From assembly GCF_018399035.1 (NCBI RefSeq), contig NZ_CP073760.1, forward strand, positions 4,712,501 to 4,776,500: 64,000 bases of DNA, in the 5' to 3' direction. Made by a program: the position numbers and the translations under genes. The stretch is from Thiocapsa sp. (GTDB taxonomy: Bacteria; Pseudomonadota; Gammaproteobacteria; Chromatiales; Chromatiaceae). Under the pieces are notes generated by a model. That model was given only the letters and a program-made list of their open reading frames with translations. It had not been told where the DNA came from and did no database searches. Positions 34,792 to 43,712 of the stretch are shown piece by piece (the first letter of the stretch is position 1; every line of letters starts with the position of its first letter).

Positions 34792-35112
34792 TTACTCGAC
34801 GATGTCCGTGCCCGCGATCTCGATCTGGTGCCCGGGGCCGGCGTCGAAGACGACCTTGTATCTGCCGTCGGGTTTCTGGAACTCGTACTCGCTGTCCTCG
34901 CTCATTGCGCCTTCGAGTACGGCGTTGCCCGAGGCGTCGAGCACGCGGATCGCGACACCGGATGCGGACGAACCGTCGGAGAACCCGCCTTCGCACAGCA
35001 CGGTGCCGTCGCCGTTGTCGTAGCAGGAGCAGAGCGGGGTGTGGGCGAGAGCGACGGAGCCGATGAGCAGCAGGGCGGCGGCGGGGACTGCGAGCATCGT
35101 GGACTTGAGCAC
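34792..35112 (-). CDS. NikL-like small periplasmic protein
   Basis: A 106-aa exported protein: signal VPAAALLLIGSVALAH, then HTPLCSCYDNGDGTVLCEGG with a mature N-terminal His and three Cys, and GRYKVVFDAGPGHQIEIAGT. Matches the small NikL component found beside NikK and NikMNQO nickel transporters. GTG 35112 with AGGAG about 7 nt upstream. Probably a periplasmic metal handling factor. Confidence 0.78.
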   Translation of the reverse strand: MLKSTMLAVPAAALLLIGSVALAHTPLCSCYDNGDGTVLCEGGFSDGSSASGVAIRVLDASGNAVLEGAMSEDSEYEFQKPDGRYKVVFDAGPGHQIEIAGTDIVE

Positions 35113-35250
35113 AGGGTTCTCCTCTTGAACGGGTAGATCGGGGCGCGCCGCGGTGGCTCGCGGGTCCCGCGGCCGGCGACGGACGGCGACTCTCGTCCGC
35201 ACGGCGCGCAATTCACGGACAGGTTATCAGGCTTTGCGTGCGTTAGTAAA

Positions 35251-35265
35251 TAGCAATCGTTCGCG
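35251..35265. promoter_or_regulatory. Fur-like half-conserved box upstream of the nikL-like gene
   Basis: TAGCAATCGTTCGCG has the AAT-N-GTT core in the intergenic region between the divergent nikL-like gene and the nikO-like remnant. It resembles the better box before feoA. Weak match; metal regulation is only suggested. Confidence 0.3.
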
Positions 35266-35387
35266 TTTGTATTGGCGATGCCGTCGGCGTAGACTGCGGC
35301 GTCGAGCACCCGTCGTTGCACGTCCGACAGAGACGGTGCTTCGATTCAGCCGGTATGCGCCACACAAACCCTCAGCGGAGACCGATC

Positions 35388-35735
35388 GTGAGTCACGAGA
35401 CGGCGCCGCAAGCGTACCCCGCAGTGCCGATGACCGCGGCCGCGGCCGCGCCGGCCATCGAAGTCCGCCATCTGGCCCACCGCTACGGCGGGCGCTTCCT
35501 CTATCGGGACCTCAATTTCGCGGTGCCGCAGGGCAAGGTCGTCGCGCTGCTCGGCATCGCCGTCGCGGTGTCGATCGCGATTTGGCTCCTGCGCCGCCGC
35601 GGTCCGCTTCGCCGGGTGATGCTCCCGGCCTTCGCGTTGGTCGCGCTCACCGGTCTCTACGGGCTCCTTGCGCTCGCGCTGTTTCCGCCTGAATCCGCTG
35701 CGGATCGGGGTTACGGAGCGTCCGCCGGAGAATAA
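35388..35735 (+). pseudogene. Deletion fusion of a nickel-type ABC ATPase N-terminus and a membrane-protein C-terminus
   Basis: 115 residues from GTG 35388. Residues ~22-55 are the start of an ECF/CbiO-type ATPase (PAIEVRHLAHRYGGRFLYRD, VPQGKVVALLG) and stop exactly where the Walker A PNGSGKT should begin. The frame then passes directly into two hydrophobic helices (IAVAVSIAIWLLRRRG; VMLPAFALVALTGLYGLLAL) ending PPESAADRGYG, like the C-terminus of a NikN/CbiN-type component. It looks like an in-frame deletion that removed the rest of a transporter operon. No ATPase activity is possible. Confidence 0.72.
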
Positions 35736-35736
35736 A

Positions 35737-35751
35737 TAACAATCATTCTTG
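35737..35751 (+). promoter_or_regulatory. Candidate Fur box upstream of feoA
   Basis: TAACAATCATTCTTG matches the 7-1-7 Fur core (AAT-N-ATT) with moderate identity to TGATAATNATTATCA, 78 bp before the chosen feoA ATG. Iron repression of feoAB by Fur is the common arrangement in proteobacteria. Confidence 0.5.
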
Positions 35752-35828
35752 TTGTCGTTTAGCGTCGGTCGCGCTTAAACTGACAACACCTTCCAGTTCG
35801 TGTGTCTACTCTCAACTTGAGCCCTCCC

Positions 35829-36158
35829 ATGTCCCGCACCCCCGATTCCCCGCCCCGCACGCTGAACGACATCCCGCCGGGACAGCGCGTGCGCATCCGC
35901 GGCCACCGGTCGAGCGGGGCGGTGCGCCAGCGCCTTCTCGACCTGGGGTTGATGCCGAACACGGTGGTGACGATGGTGCGCAGTGCCCCCCTCAACGATC
36001 CGATCGAGATCAAGCTTGCGGCCGGCAGCATCACCTTGCGCCGACAGGAGGCGGCGACCGTCGAGGTCGAGGACCCGAACGAGCGCGACGACCGGCGGCA
36101 GGATGGCATCGAAGGCGGACGATCGGGCAACCCGGCCTCCGAGGAGTCTCGCCCATGA
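35829..36158 (+). CDS. feoA: FeoA ferrous iron transport accessory protein
   Basis: A 109-aa cytoplasmic SH3-like FeoA: TLNDIPPGQRVRIRGHRSSG, RQRLLDLGLMPNTVVTMVRS, DPIEIKLAAGSITLRRQEA. A charged C-terminal tail extends beyond the usual 75-85 aa. It overlaps feoB by 4 nt (ATGA). ATG 35829 or GTG 35802 could be the start. Confidence 0.92.
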   Translation: MSRTPDSPPRTLNDIPPGQRVRIRGHRSSGAVRQRLLDLGLMPNTVVTMVRSAPLNDPIEIKLAAGSITLRRQEAATVEVEDPNERDDRRQDGIEGGRSGNPASEESRP

Positions 36159-38671
36159 GCGCAACCAAACCCCTTCTGGTGGCCCTCGCGGGTCAGCAGA
36201 ATGCCGGAAAATCGACACTCTTCAACCTCTTGACCGGCGCGCGGCAACATGTCGCGAACTATCCGGGCGTGACCGTCGACAAGAAGTACGGCCAGTACGC
36301 GGATGCCGAAGGCGCGGTCCGGACGGTAGACCTGCCCGGCACCTACAGCCTCACCTCGTTCTCGCTGGAGGAGCGGGTTGCTCGGGAGTTCCTGCTCGCC
36401 GAGCGTCCGGACGTGACGGTGAACGTCGTCGATGCCTCGAACCTTCAGCGCTCGCTGCACCTGACGTTTCAGTTGCTGGAGATGGGTCTGCCGACGGTGC
36501 TGGCGCTGAACATGATGGACGTGGCCGCCGGCCGCGACATCCGCATCGACCACAAGGCCCTCGCGCGCCGGCTCGGGCTGCCGGTGGTGCCGACGGTCGG
36601 GCGCAAGAATCAGGGCCGCGAGCCGTTGCGTCAGGCGATCCGGGCGCGGGCGGCGGCGAACGACCCGGCCGGCAGTCCCGCGCCTCCGGTGGACTACGGA
36701 GCGCTCGAGCCCGCGATCACCGAGCTTCGCACCGCGCTCGACGCGCTCGAGACCCTCGGCGACACGCCGCGCCGCTGGCTGGCGCTGAAACTGCTGGAGG
36801 GCGACATCCAGGCCGATTGCCTGCTTGCGGGCAGCGTCGGCGAGGCCATCGCCAACCCTCTGCTGACGCGCGCCGAGGCCTTGCGCAAGGTCTTCGCGGC
36901 GGCGGAAGGGCGCTCGGTCGGGGACCACGTCGTCGCCTGCCGCGACCGCGCCGTCACCGCGCTGCTCGCCGGCGTGCTGAGCGGTGCGGCCGGCGGTCGC
37001 CCGACGCTGACCGAGCGCATCGACCGCGTGGTGCTGAACCGCGCCGCCGCACCCTTCTTTCTGGTCCTGACGGTCTTCATGATCTACCAGGTGTCGATCG
37101 TTTGGGGCTACGAGCTGACCACCTATACCTGGCCGCTCCTGGCCGGGCTGCGCGAGCTGATCGCCGGGCTGCTGCCTGCGGCCGGGTTCCTGAACGATCC
37201 CTACACGCGCGCCATGGGGCTCTGGCTCGTGGACTCGGCCAACACGCTGCTCAACTACGTGCCGATCTTCCTGATCCTGTTCGCGGCCATCGCCGTCATC
37301 GAGGACACGGGCTACATGGCCCGCATCGCCTTCATCCTGGACAAGATCCTGCACCGCTTCGGGCTGCACGGACAAAGTACGCTGCCGCTGATCTTAGGCG
37401 GGGTGTTCGCCGGCGGCTGTGCGGTACCCGGCGTCATGGCGACCAAGGGTATTCCGGACCACCGGGCGCGCATGGCGACCATCTTCGCCGTGCCCTACAT
37501 GAACTGTCTGGCCAAGGTGCCGCTCTACACGCTCTTGCTCGGCATCTTCTTCGTCGAGGATAAGACACTCATGATGTTTTACATCTCGACGATGACCATC
37601 ATCTTCGCGCTGCTCGTCTCGAAGCTCCTGACGGTCACCCTGCTGCGCGGGCAGGAGACCTCGCCGTTCGTCATGGAGCTGCCGCACTACCACCTGCCGA
37701 CCCTGTGGGGCGTGTTGCGCCGCTCGTTGGAGCGCACCTGGCAGTACGTGAAGAAGGTCGGTACCGTCGTGCTTGCGGTCGCCGTGGTCGTGTTCACCTT
37801 GCTGCATGTGCCGGGTTTGCCGGCGGAGCGCAGCGCCCATTTCGAGCAGCAAGGGCAGGCGGCGGCCGTGCGTTTCGAGCAGGCACTGGCCGGCAACACC
37901 TATCATGACGCGGTCCTCGGCGGCGGTGCCGAGTCGCTGGTCGCGCTGCTGAACTTCGAGACCGACTACAAGCGCGCGCGGCTCAACGCGAAGGGCGAGG
38001 CCGGCTCCAAGGTGGTGGCCGAGCGTTTCGAAACACGCAACCCGAGCTTCTATGCGTTGGTCAGGCCGCCATCCGATGATCAGGATGCGAGGCAGGCCAG
38101 CCGCGCCCTGCGCGATCTCGCCAAGACGCGCCAGACGCTCCGGCGGGAGATGCGCGAGGAGCGCATCACTTACTCCGTGCTCGGCAGCATCGGCCGGGGT
38201 CTGGAGCCGGTCACCCAGTTCGCGGGCTTCGACTGGAAGATCAATGTCGCGCTCTTGGCGTCGTTCGCCGCGCGCGAGAGCAGCGTCGCAACGCTGGGCG
38301 TGCTGTTCCAGCAGGACGACGACGCCAACCAGACCCTGGAGCAGCGCATGGGCGCCGAGACCGCGGCCGGCGGGGCGACCACGCTGATGGCCGTCGCGCT
38401 GATCCTGTTCTTCGCGCTCTATCCGCCGTGCCTCGCGACCACCATCATGGTCAAGGTCCAGACCGGCTCCTACAAATGGATGCTGTTCTCGATCGTCTTC
38501 CCGACGCTGCTCGGGCTCGCCGTCGCCAGCCTGGTCTACAGCATCGGCACCGCGCTCGGGGCGAGCGGCATCCAGGTGATGACAGCAGTCTACCTCGGCG
38601 CGTTGGCCCTGCTGCTCGTGGTCGGGCTGGCCGGCGGGCGGCGCGTGGCCCGGCGCGGACTGCTCGCCTGA
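36155..38671 (+). CDS. feoB: FeoB ferrous iron transporter
   Basis: An 838-aa inner-membrane Fe2+ transporter. The N-terminal G domain shows GQQNAGKSTLFNLLTG (G1), NYPGVTVDKK (G2), DLPGTYSLT (G3) and LNMMD (G4-like). The gate regions in the membrane part include LPLILGGVFAGGCAVPGVMAT and PYMNCLAKVPLY. A large soluble insertion (about residues 560-700, DYKRARLNAKGEAG) lies between membrane segments, as in many proteobacterial FeoB. Second gene of feoAB-Cys-rich operon. Confidence 0.97.
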   Translation: MSATKPLLVALAGQQNAGKSTLFNLLTGARQHVANYPGVTVDKKYGQYADAEGAVRTVDLPGTYSLTSFSLEERVAREFLLAERPDVTVNVVDASNLQRSLHLTFQLLEMGLPTVLALNMMDVAAGRDIRIDHKALARRLGLPVVPTVGRKNQGREPLRQAIRARAAANDPAGSPAPPVDYGALEPAITELRTALDALETLGDTPRRWLALKLLEGDIQADCLLAGSVGEAIANPLLTRAEALRKVFAAAEGRSVGDHVVACRDRAVTALLAGVLSGAAGGRPTLTERIDRVVLNRAAAPFFLVLTVFMIYQVSIVWGYELTTYTWPLLAGLRELIAGLLPAAGFLNDPYTRAMGLWLVDSANTLLNYVPIFLILFAAIAVIEDTGYMARIAFILDKILHRFGLHGQSTLPLILGGVFAGGCAVPGVMATKGIPDHRARMATIFAVPYMNCLAKVPLYTLLLGIFFVEDKTLMMFYISTMTIIFALLVSKLLTVTLLRGQETSPFVMELPHYHLPTLWGVLRRSLERTWQYVKKVGTVVLAVAVVVFTLLHVPGLPAERSAHFEQQGQAAAVRFEQALAGNTYHDAVLGGGAESLVALLNFETDYKRARLNAKGEAGSKVVAERFETRNPSFYALVRPPSDDQDARQASRALRDLAKTRQTLRREMREERITYSVLGSIGRGLEPVTQFAGFDWKINVALLASFAARESSVATLGVLFQQDDDANQTLEQRMGAETAAGGATTLMAVALILFFALYPPCLATTIMVKVQTGSYKWMLFSIVFPTLLGLAVASLVYSIGTALGASGIQVMTAVYLGALALLLVVGLAGGRRVARRGLLA

Positions 38672-38816
38672 GGGATGCTGGGGTCCCGGCGCGATGGCGG
38701 GGCTTCCGGCCCTCGCTCGGCGCGCCTTCCGGTGCAAAGGTATTCTCTCGTCGCGTTGTTCTACGCATTTTTGAACCCTTCCGTACCCCCTTGATGGACA
38801 ACCCGACGAGTATCCG

Positions 38817-39179
38817 ATGACCGATCAGATCCCCGATCAGCTCGCGCATCCGGCCGATCTCGCCGCGCCATCGGTCACAGGTGAGCTGAAGCCGCCGGCG
38901 CCGCTTCCGTTCACGGCATCCGAGTTGGCGCTGGATCCCGCGCCTGCGATCGACATCTCCGCCGAGCAGCCCGCCGGCTGGGTCGATCTGGCCGTTGTCG
39001 CAGCGGTGGTCGGCGTGGCGCTGGTCTATCTCTACCGCAAGCTGTGGCGCCGTGGCGGCCGCTGCGACGGCTGCGGCCAGGGTGCGTGCGGCGTCGAGCG
39101 GGTGGCGGACAAGTCACGGCCGTCGCACGCGGTAGCGGTGGCAATCCCTCGAAAGCCCCCGGGTCGCGAGGCCCGATGA
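38817..39179 (+). CDS. FeoB-associated Cys-rich membrane protein
   Basis: A 120-aa protein with one membrane helix (WVDLAVVAAVVGVALVYLYR) followed by RCDGCGQGACG, the CxxCxxxxC signature of FeoB-associated Cys-rich proteins, here preceded by a Pro-rich extension of about 55 residues. Probably binds iron or an Fe-S cluster at the cytoplasmic face of FeoB. 145 bp after feoB. Confidence 0.75.
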   Translation: MTDQIPDQLAHPADLAAPSVTGELKPPAPLPFTASELALDPAPAIDISAEQPAGWVDLAVVAAVVGVALVYLYRKLWRRGGRCDGCGQGACGVERVADKSRPSHAVAVAIPRKPPGREAR

Positions 39180-39319
39180 AGGTGTGTCTACGGGCCGCAA
39201 GGATGCGCGCCGCGCGGGCCCCGCGGGTGCAGTGCGGGCCTTCGTCCGAGCGGCATCTTGCCGCGAAGCCGGCGGTCCGGCCTCCGGGCGGTCGGGCTTA
39301 ACGCAGATTCAAGCCAGCG

Positions 39320-39952
39320 ATGCCCAACCCAGCCGCACGGGCCACCGATCACAGCCGTCCCCGTCCGGGTCGCGGGACTCCGCCGGTGCTGCTCGTCATC
39401 GGCGCGCACCGCGGCGAGCTGGGTTTCGGCGAACGGGTTGCGGCGCGTCTCGATCCGGCCACCTTCGCCGTGCTGCGTATCCCGCTCGGTCTGTCCGGCC
39501 AGCGCCCTCTGCCCGACGAGCTGACGAGCTGGCGGCAACGCCACGGCGAGCTGTATCTGCAGATCCTCGAGCGCGTACAGCCGGGCCAGCAGCTGATCAT
39601 CGACCTGCACACCGGCATCGATGAGCTGCGTCGCTCGGCCGACGTCTTCTGCGCCGCCCCGAACCTGCTTGCACGCATCGCCTCCGCGGGTCCCGTCGAC
39701 GGCGACCCGGTTCGAGGCATCCAGCTCGTGGCCGACACCGGCGGCGCACTCGCCGATTTGGCCGGTGTCCGCCCGTTCCCGCTCGCGCGACCGGATCTGC
39801 CGCCGCTGGTGTGGGACCGGGCCACGCCCCGCTATGTGGGTGTCGAGGTGTATGTCGCCTGCGAGGGCAGCGGCAGCCCCGACGACCACGCCTTCGCGGC
39901 CGATCTGCTCCGACGCATCGTTGCCTGCGCGATGGGGGACGGCGCCGTCTGA
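39320..39952 (+). CDS. Probable M14/AstE-like metallohydrolase
   Basis: A 210-aa protein. VIGAHRGELGFGE carries an H-x2-E zinc-binding pattern and LIIDLHTGIDELR the third His, the arrangement of succinylglutamate desuccinylase/aspartoacylase and other M14-type enzymes. It is shorter than typical AstE (about 320 aa). Lone gene between feo and nif clusters; substrate unknown. Confidence 0.6.
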   Translation: MPNPAARATDHSRPRPGRGTPPVLLVIGAHRGELGFGERVAARLDPATFAVLRIPLGLSGQRPLPDELTSWRQRHGELYLQILERVQPGQQLIIDLHTGIDELRRSADVFCAAPNLLARIASAGPVDGDPVRGIQLVADTGGALADLAGVRPFPLARPDLPPLVWDRATPRYVGVEVYVACEGSGSPDDHAFAADLLRRIVACAMGDGAV

Positions 39953-40099
39953 TCCGCGCGATCGGGTCCGAACCGGCACGGACAAGCAGGTTCGGCAAAG
40001 ACCGCGTCGATCTTCGTTGAAGGCTTTTTCGACGGATCAGGTGCGAGCTGCGTCCTTCGAGAGCCCACAGACGAATGCGGGGCTTTCAGACATCCGCCT

Positions 40100-40115
40100 T
40101 GTCGTGAATCTGACA
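40100..40115 (+). promoter_or_regulatory. NifA upstream activator sequence
   Basis: TGT-N10-ACA (TGTCGTGAATCTGACA) exactly matches the NifA enhancer consensus. It lies about 42 bp upstream of the sigma-54 -24 element for nifE, closer than the usual 80-150 bp. Confidence 0.8.
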
Positions 40116-40156
40116 GACGCCTGGTCTTCTCCCATTAAAACAAAAGTATAGCGGTT

Positions 40157-40170
40157 GGCATAGGGCCTGC
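40157..40170 (+). promoter_or_regulatory. Sigma-54 promoter of the nifEN cluster
   Basis: TTGGCATAGGGCCTGCTTA contains GG (40157-40158) and GC (40169-40170) separated by exactly 10 bp, the -24/-12 signature. Transcription would start near 40181, about 25 bp before the nifE ATG. Confidence 0.85.
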
Positions 40171-40206
40171 TTAAGAAGCTCCAAAGCGAACGCCTTCGGA
40201 GCCTTC

Positions 40207-41670
40207 ATGAAACAAAAAGAGATCGCCGCGCTGCTCGACGAGCCGGCGTGTGCGCACAACGCGAAAGATAAATCGGGCTGCGCCAAGCTCAAGCCCGGCG
40301 CGACGGCCGGCGGCTGCTCCTTCGACGGGGCTCAGATCGCGCTTCTGCCGATCGCCGATGTCGCGCACATCGTGCATGGCTCCATCGCCTGTGCGGGCAA
40401 CTCCTGGGACAACCGCGGGGCGCGTTCGAGTGGTCCGAGCCTCTACAAGATCGGTATGACGACCGATCTCACCGAGCAGGACGTCATCATGGGCCGCAGC
40501 GAGAAGCGGCTCTTCCTCGGGATCAAGCAGGCGATCGACAGCTACAAGCCCGCGGCGGTCTTCGTCTACAACACCTGCGTGCCGGCCTTGACCGGCGACG
40601 ATGTCGGTGCGGTCTGTCGGGAGGCGCAGAAGCGGTGGGGCACGCCCGTGGTCTCGGTCGATGCCGCCGGCTTCTACGGCACCAAGAACCTCGGCAATCG
40701 GATCGCCGGCGAGACCATGGTCGCGCAGGTCTGCGGCGGACGCGAGCCCGACCCGGTCCCGCCGGGGATCGAGCACGAGGGCTTCAAGGTCCACGATGTG
40801 AATCTGGTCGCCGAGTACAACATCGCCGGTGAGCTCTGGAACGTCCTGCCGCTGCTCGACGAGCTGGGTCTGCGCGTGCTCTGCAGCCTCTCCGGGGATG
40901 CGCGCTTCCACGAGGTGCAGACCATGCACCGCGCGGAGGTCAACATGATGGTCTGCTCCAAGGCCATGATCAACGTCGCGCGCAAGCTCAAGGAGACCTA
41001 CGGCATCCCCTGGTTCGAGGGCAGCTTCTACGGCGTCGCGGACGTCTCGCAGGCGCTGCGTGATTTTGCGCGGATCATCGGCGACCCGGATCTCACCCGG
41101 CGCACCGAGTCACTCATCGCCCGCGAGGAGGCCAAGATCCACGCGGCACTCGAACCCTATCGGGCGCGTCTGCAGGGTCGCAAGGTCCTGCTCTATACCG
41201 GCGGGGTCAAGTCCTGGTCGATCATCTCGGCCTTGCAGGATCTCGGGATGACGGTGGTCGCGACCGGCACCCGCAAGTCCACGGAGGAGGACAAGGCCCG
41301 CATCCGCGCGCTGATGGGCGAAGACGCGGTGATGATCGAGGACGGCAATCCACGCGGTCTGATCGATCGGGTCCGAGAGAACGACGTCGACATCCTGATC
41401 GCCGGCGGGCGCAACCTCTACACGGCACTCAAGGCCCGCATCCCCTTCCTGGACATCAATCAGGAGCGCGAATTCGGCTACGCCGGCTATGTCGGCATGG
41501 TCGAGCTGGCGCGCCAGCTCTGTCTGACGGTCGAGAGTCCGATCTGGGATGCGGTGCGGCGTCCGGCGCCCTGGGCCACGGCCGAGGGGCAAACCCATCC
41601 GACACCGGCGCAGTCCCTATCGCTCGCCGCAAACGAAAGCGCCCCTGTCGAGGTGCCGTCCCATGCCTGA
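40207..41670 (+). CDS. nifE: Nitrogenase FeMo-cofactor scaffold subunit NifE
   Basis: A 487-aa NifD-like protein; with NifN it forms the NifE2N2 scaffold on which the NifB product is matured to FeMo-co. Cluster-region residues CAHNAKDKSGCAKLKPG, HGSIACAGNSWDNRG and NTCVPALTGDD are intact, as is PWFEGSFYGVADVSQALRD. GGAG lies 5 nt before the ATG. NifHDK are not in this window. Overlaps nifN by 8 nt. Confidence 0.97.
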   Translation: MKQKEIAALLDEPACAHNAKDKSGCAKLKPGATAGGCSFDGAQIALLPIADVAHIVHGSIACAGNSWDNRGARSSGPSLYKIGMTTDLTEQDVIMGRSEKRLFLGIKQAIDSYKPAAVFVYNTCVPALTGDDVGAVCREAQKRWGTPVVSVDAAGFYGTKNLGNRIAGETMVAQVCGGREPDPVPPGIEHEGFKVHDVNLVAEYNIAGELWNVLPLLDELGLRVLCSLSGDARFHEVQTMHRAEVNMMVCSKAMINVARKLKETYGIPWFEGSFYGVADVSQALRDFARIIGDPDLTRRTESLIAREEAKIHAALEPYRARLQGRKVLLYTGGVKSWSIISALQDLGMTVVATGTRKSTEEDKARIRALMGEDAVMIEDGNPRGLIDRVRENDVDILIAGGRNLYTALKARIPFLDINQEREFGYAGYVGMVELARQLCLTVESPIWDAVRRPAPWATAEGQTHPTPAQSLSLAANESAPVEVPSHA

Positions 41671-43054
41671 GATCATCAAGCGCAACAAGGCCCTGTCGGT
41701 CAGCCCGCTGAAGGCCAGCAACACGGTCGGCGCAGCACTCGCCTTCCTCGGATTCAATCGGACCATCCCGATGCTGCACGGATCCCAAGGCTGCACCGCC
41801 TTCGGCAAGATCTTCTTCGTGCGTCATTTCCGCGAGCCCATCCCGCTGCAGACCACGGCGATCGACCAGGTGAGCGCCATCATGGGCAGCGAGGCGCAGG
41901 TCGTCGAAGGGCTGAAGACGATTTGCGAAAAAAGTGCACCGGACTTGATCGGGCTGCCGACCACCGGCTTGGTCGAGACCCAGGGCGCAGACATCGAGAT
42001 GGCGGTGCGGGTTTTTCGCGAGACCTGGCCGCAGTTCGCGGGCATCGCGGTCGTGCCGGTCTCCACACCGGACTTCACCGGCTGTATGGAATCCGGCTAT
42101 GCCCAAGCAACACAGGCGATCATCGAGACGCTCGTGCCGACCCGCGCCGAGGCCGGCACTCGGCCGGGACGTCGCGAGCGTCAGGTCAATGTCCTGCCCG
42201 GATCGCATCTCACACCCGGCGATATCGAGCATCTGAAGGAGTTGATCGAGGCGTTCGGTCTGTCCCCGATGGTGTTGCCGGATCTCTCGGATTCGCTCGA
42301 CGGCCACCTGCCCGAGACCGACTACAGCCCCTTGACCATCGGCGGCACCCGCGTGAGCGATCTGGCGAGCGTCGGCGATGCCGCGGCGACCCTGGTGATC
42401 GGCGCCTCGATGGACGCGGCGGCCGATGCCTTGGCGGAGCGCACCGGCGTTCCGGATCATCGCTTCGCACATCTGATGGACCTCGATGCCGTCGACGGGC
42501 TCGTGATGACGCTCTCGCGGATCGCCGATCGCCCGGTCCCGGCCAAGGTCGAGCGGCAGCGCGCGCAGCTTCAGGACACCCTGCTCGACTGCCACTTCAT
42601 GCTCGGCATGTCGCGTTTCGCGATCGCCGCGGAGTCGGACCTGCTGGTCGGCTTCAGCCGGATGCTCGCAAGCGTCGGGGCGGAGGTCGTCGCGGCCGTG
42701 GCCCCGGCCAATGCCCCGGCCTTGCAGGATGTTGTCGCACGCGAGGTCAAGATCGGCGATCTCGAGGATCTCGAGATCACCGCGCGCGAGCGCGACGCGG
42801 AGATCCTGATCGGCAATTCGCATGCGGTCCACACCGCCGAACGGTTGGGCATCCCGCTGCTGCGCGCCGGTTTCCCGCAATACGACCGCGTCGGCGGGTT
42901 TCAGCGGACCTGGATCGGCTATCGCGGCACGCGCGACGCCATCTTCGATCTGGCCAATCTGCTGCTCGGCGAGGAGCGCGGCGAGATCCATCCCTATCGC
43001 TCCACGCTCAAACAGCGCTCGGAGGCCGAATGCGAGATGCCGCGCCCACACTGA
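41663..43054 (+). CDS. nifN: Nitrogenase FeMo-cofactor scaffold subunit NifN
   Basis: A 463-aa NifK-like subunit: KALSVSPLKASNTVGAALAF, MLHGSQGCTAFGKIFFVRHF, VPVSTPDFTGCMESGYAQA, RAGFPQYDRVGGFQRTWIGY. The last segment is the NifN/NifK C-terminal signature. ATG 41663 begins within the nifE 3' end (8-nt overlap). A 166-bp AT-rich gap with a (CA)n tract follows before nifX. Confidence 0.96.
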   Translation: MPEIIKRNKALSVSPLKASNTVGAALAFLGFNRTIPMLHGSQGCTAFGKIFFVRHFREPIPLQTTAIDQVSAIMGSEAQVVEGLKTICEKSAPDLIGLPTTGLVETQGADIEMAVRVFRETWPQFAGIAVVPVSTPDFTGCMESGYAQATQAIIETLVPTRAEAGTRPGRRERQVNVLPGSHLTPGDIEHLKELIEAFGLSPMVLPDLSDSLDGHLPETDYSPLTIGGTRVSDLASVGDAAATLVIGASMDAAADALAERTGVPDHRFAHLMDLDAVDGLVMTLSRIADRPVPAKVERQRAQLQDTLLDCHFMLGMSRFAIAAESDLLVGFSRMLASVGAEVVAAVAPANAPALQDVVAREVKIGDLEDLEITARERDAEILIGNSHAVHTAERLGIPLLRAGFPQYDRVGGFQRTWIGYRGTRDAIFDLANLLLGEERGEIHPYRSTLKQRSEAECEMPRPH

Positions 43055-43220
43055 CACGCTGCATTGGGAGCCGAGCCCGGACCCGCGCGACTTAATTTTC
43101 GTTCGATTCATTTTCATTTTCCTTAAAGCGCGGCCCTCATGAACCGCGACGTCGGCAACCGGACGACAGCCCATGACACACACACACGCCGCGACCAAAA
43201 CAGCGCTTTAAGGAGCCCCG

Positions 43221-43712
43221 ATGGGAATGGAACGACGACTGAAGGTTCTGAGCATGAGCGGCGAGGCGACATCGATGGAGACCGAGACACGTATCAAGGC
43301 GGCCTTCGCTTCCTCGGACATGAAGCAGATCGACCAGCACTTCGGCGCGGCCGAGTCGTTCGTCGTCTATGCGATCGATCCGCGGGAGCATCACCTGCTC
43401 GAGGCGATCCAGTTCGCGCGGCTCGCGATGGACGGCAACGAGGACAAGCTCGCCGCCAAGATCGCGGCCCTCGAGGGCTGCGACGTCGTCTATTGCGAGG
43501 CGGTCGGGGCCTCGGCCGTCAGCCAGCTTCGCGCCAAGGGCATCCAGCCCATGAAGGTCAGTCCGGGGACCTCGGTCAGCCGCTTGATCCGCGATCTGCA
43601 AGGCGAGCTGCGGGACGGCCCGAGCGCCTGGCTCGCGCGCACGCTCGCCGGCCGGTCCCCGGGGCGCAACCGTCGCTTCGATGCCATGGAGTCGGAGGGC
43701 TGGAGCGAATGA
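43221..43712 (+). CDS. nifX: NifX, FeMo-cofactor carrier
   Basis: A 163-aa NifX: RIKAAFASSDMKQIDQHFGA, SFVVYAIDPREHHLLEAIQF, LEGCDVVYCEAVGASAVSQL, IQPMKVSPGTSVSRLI. NifX binds NifB-co and shuttles cofactor intermediates to NifEN. A strong AAGGAG precedes the ATG. Its stop overlaps the following rseC-family gene (ATGA). Confidence 0.95.
   Translation: MGMERRLKVLSMSGEATSMETETRIKAAFASSDMKQIDQHFGAAESFVVYAIDPREHHLLEAIQFARLAMDGNEDKLAAKIAALEGCDVVYCEAVGASAVSQLRAKGIQPMKVSPGTSVSRLIRDLQGELRDGPSAWLARTLAGRSPGRNRRFDAMESEGWSE

Noticed and set aside
35388..35735. Functional ABC ATPase
   Set aside because: Sequence stops before Walker A and continues as membrane helices; signature, Walker B and H-loop are absent.
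39960..40090. Possible small ORF upstream of nifE (frame 39621..40151)
   Set aside because: Overlaps the M14-like gene out of frame and runs through the NifA site; not protein-like.
43170..43190. (CA)n tract between nifN and nifX as a regulatory microsatellite
   Set aside because: Only about five units, no associated promoter motif and no sigma-54 site found in that gap.
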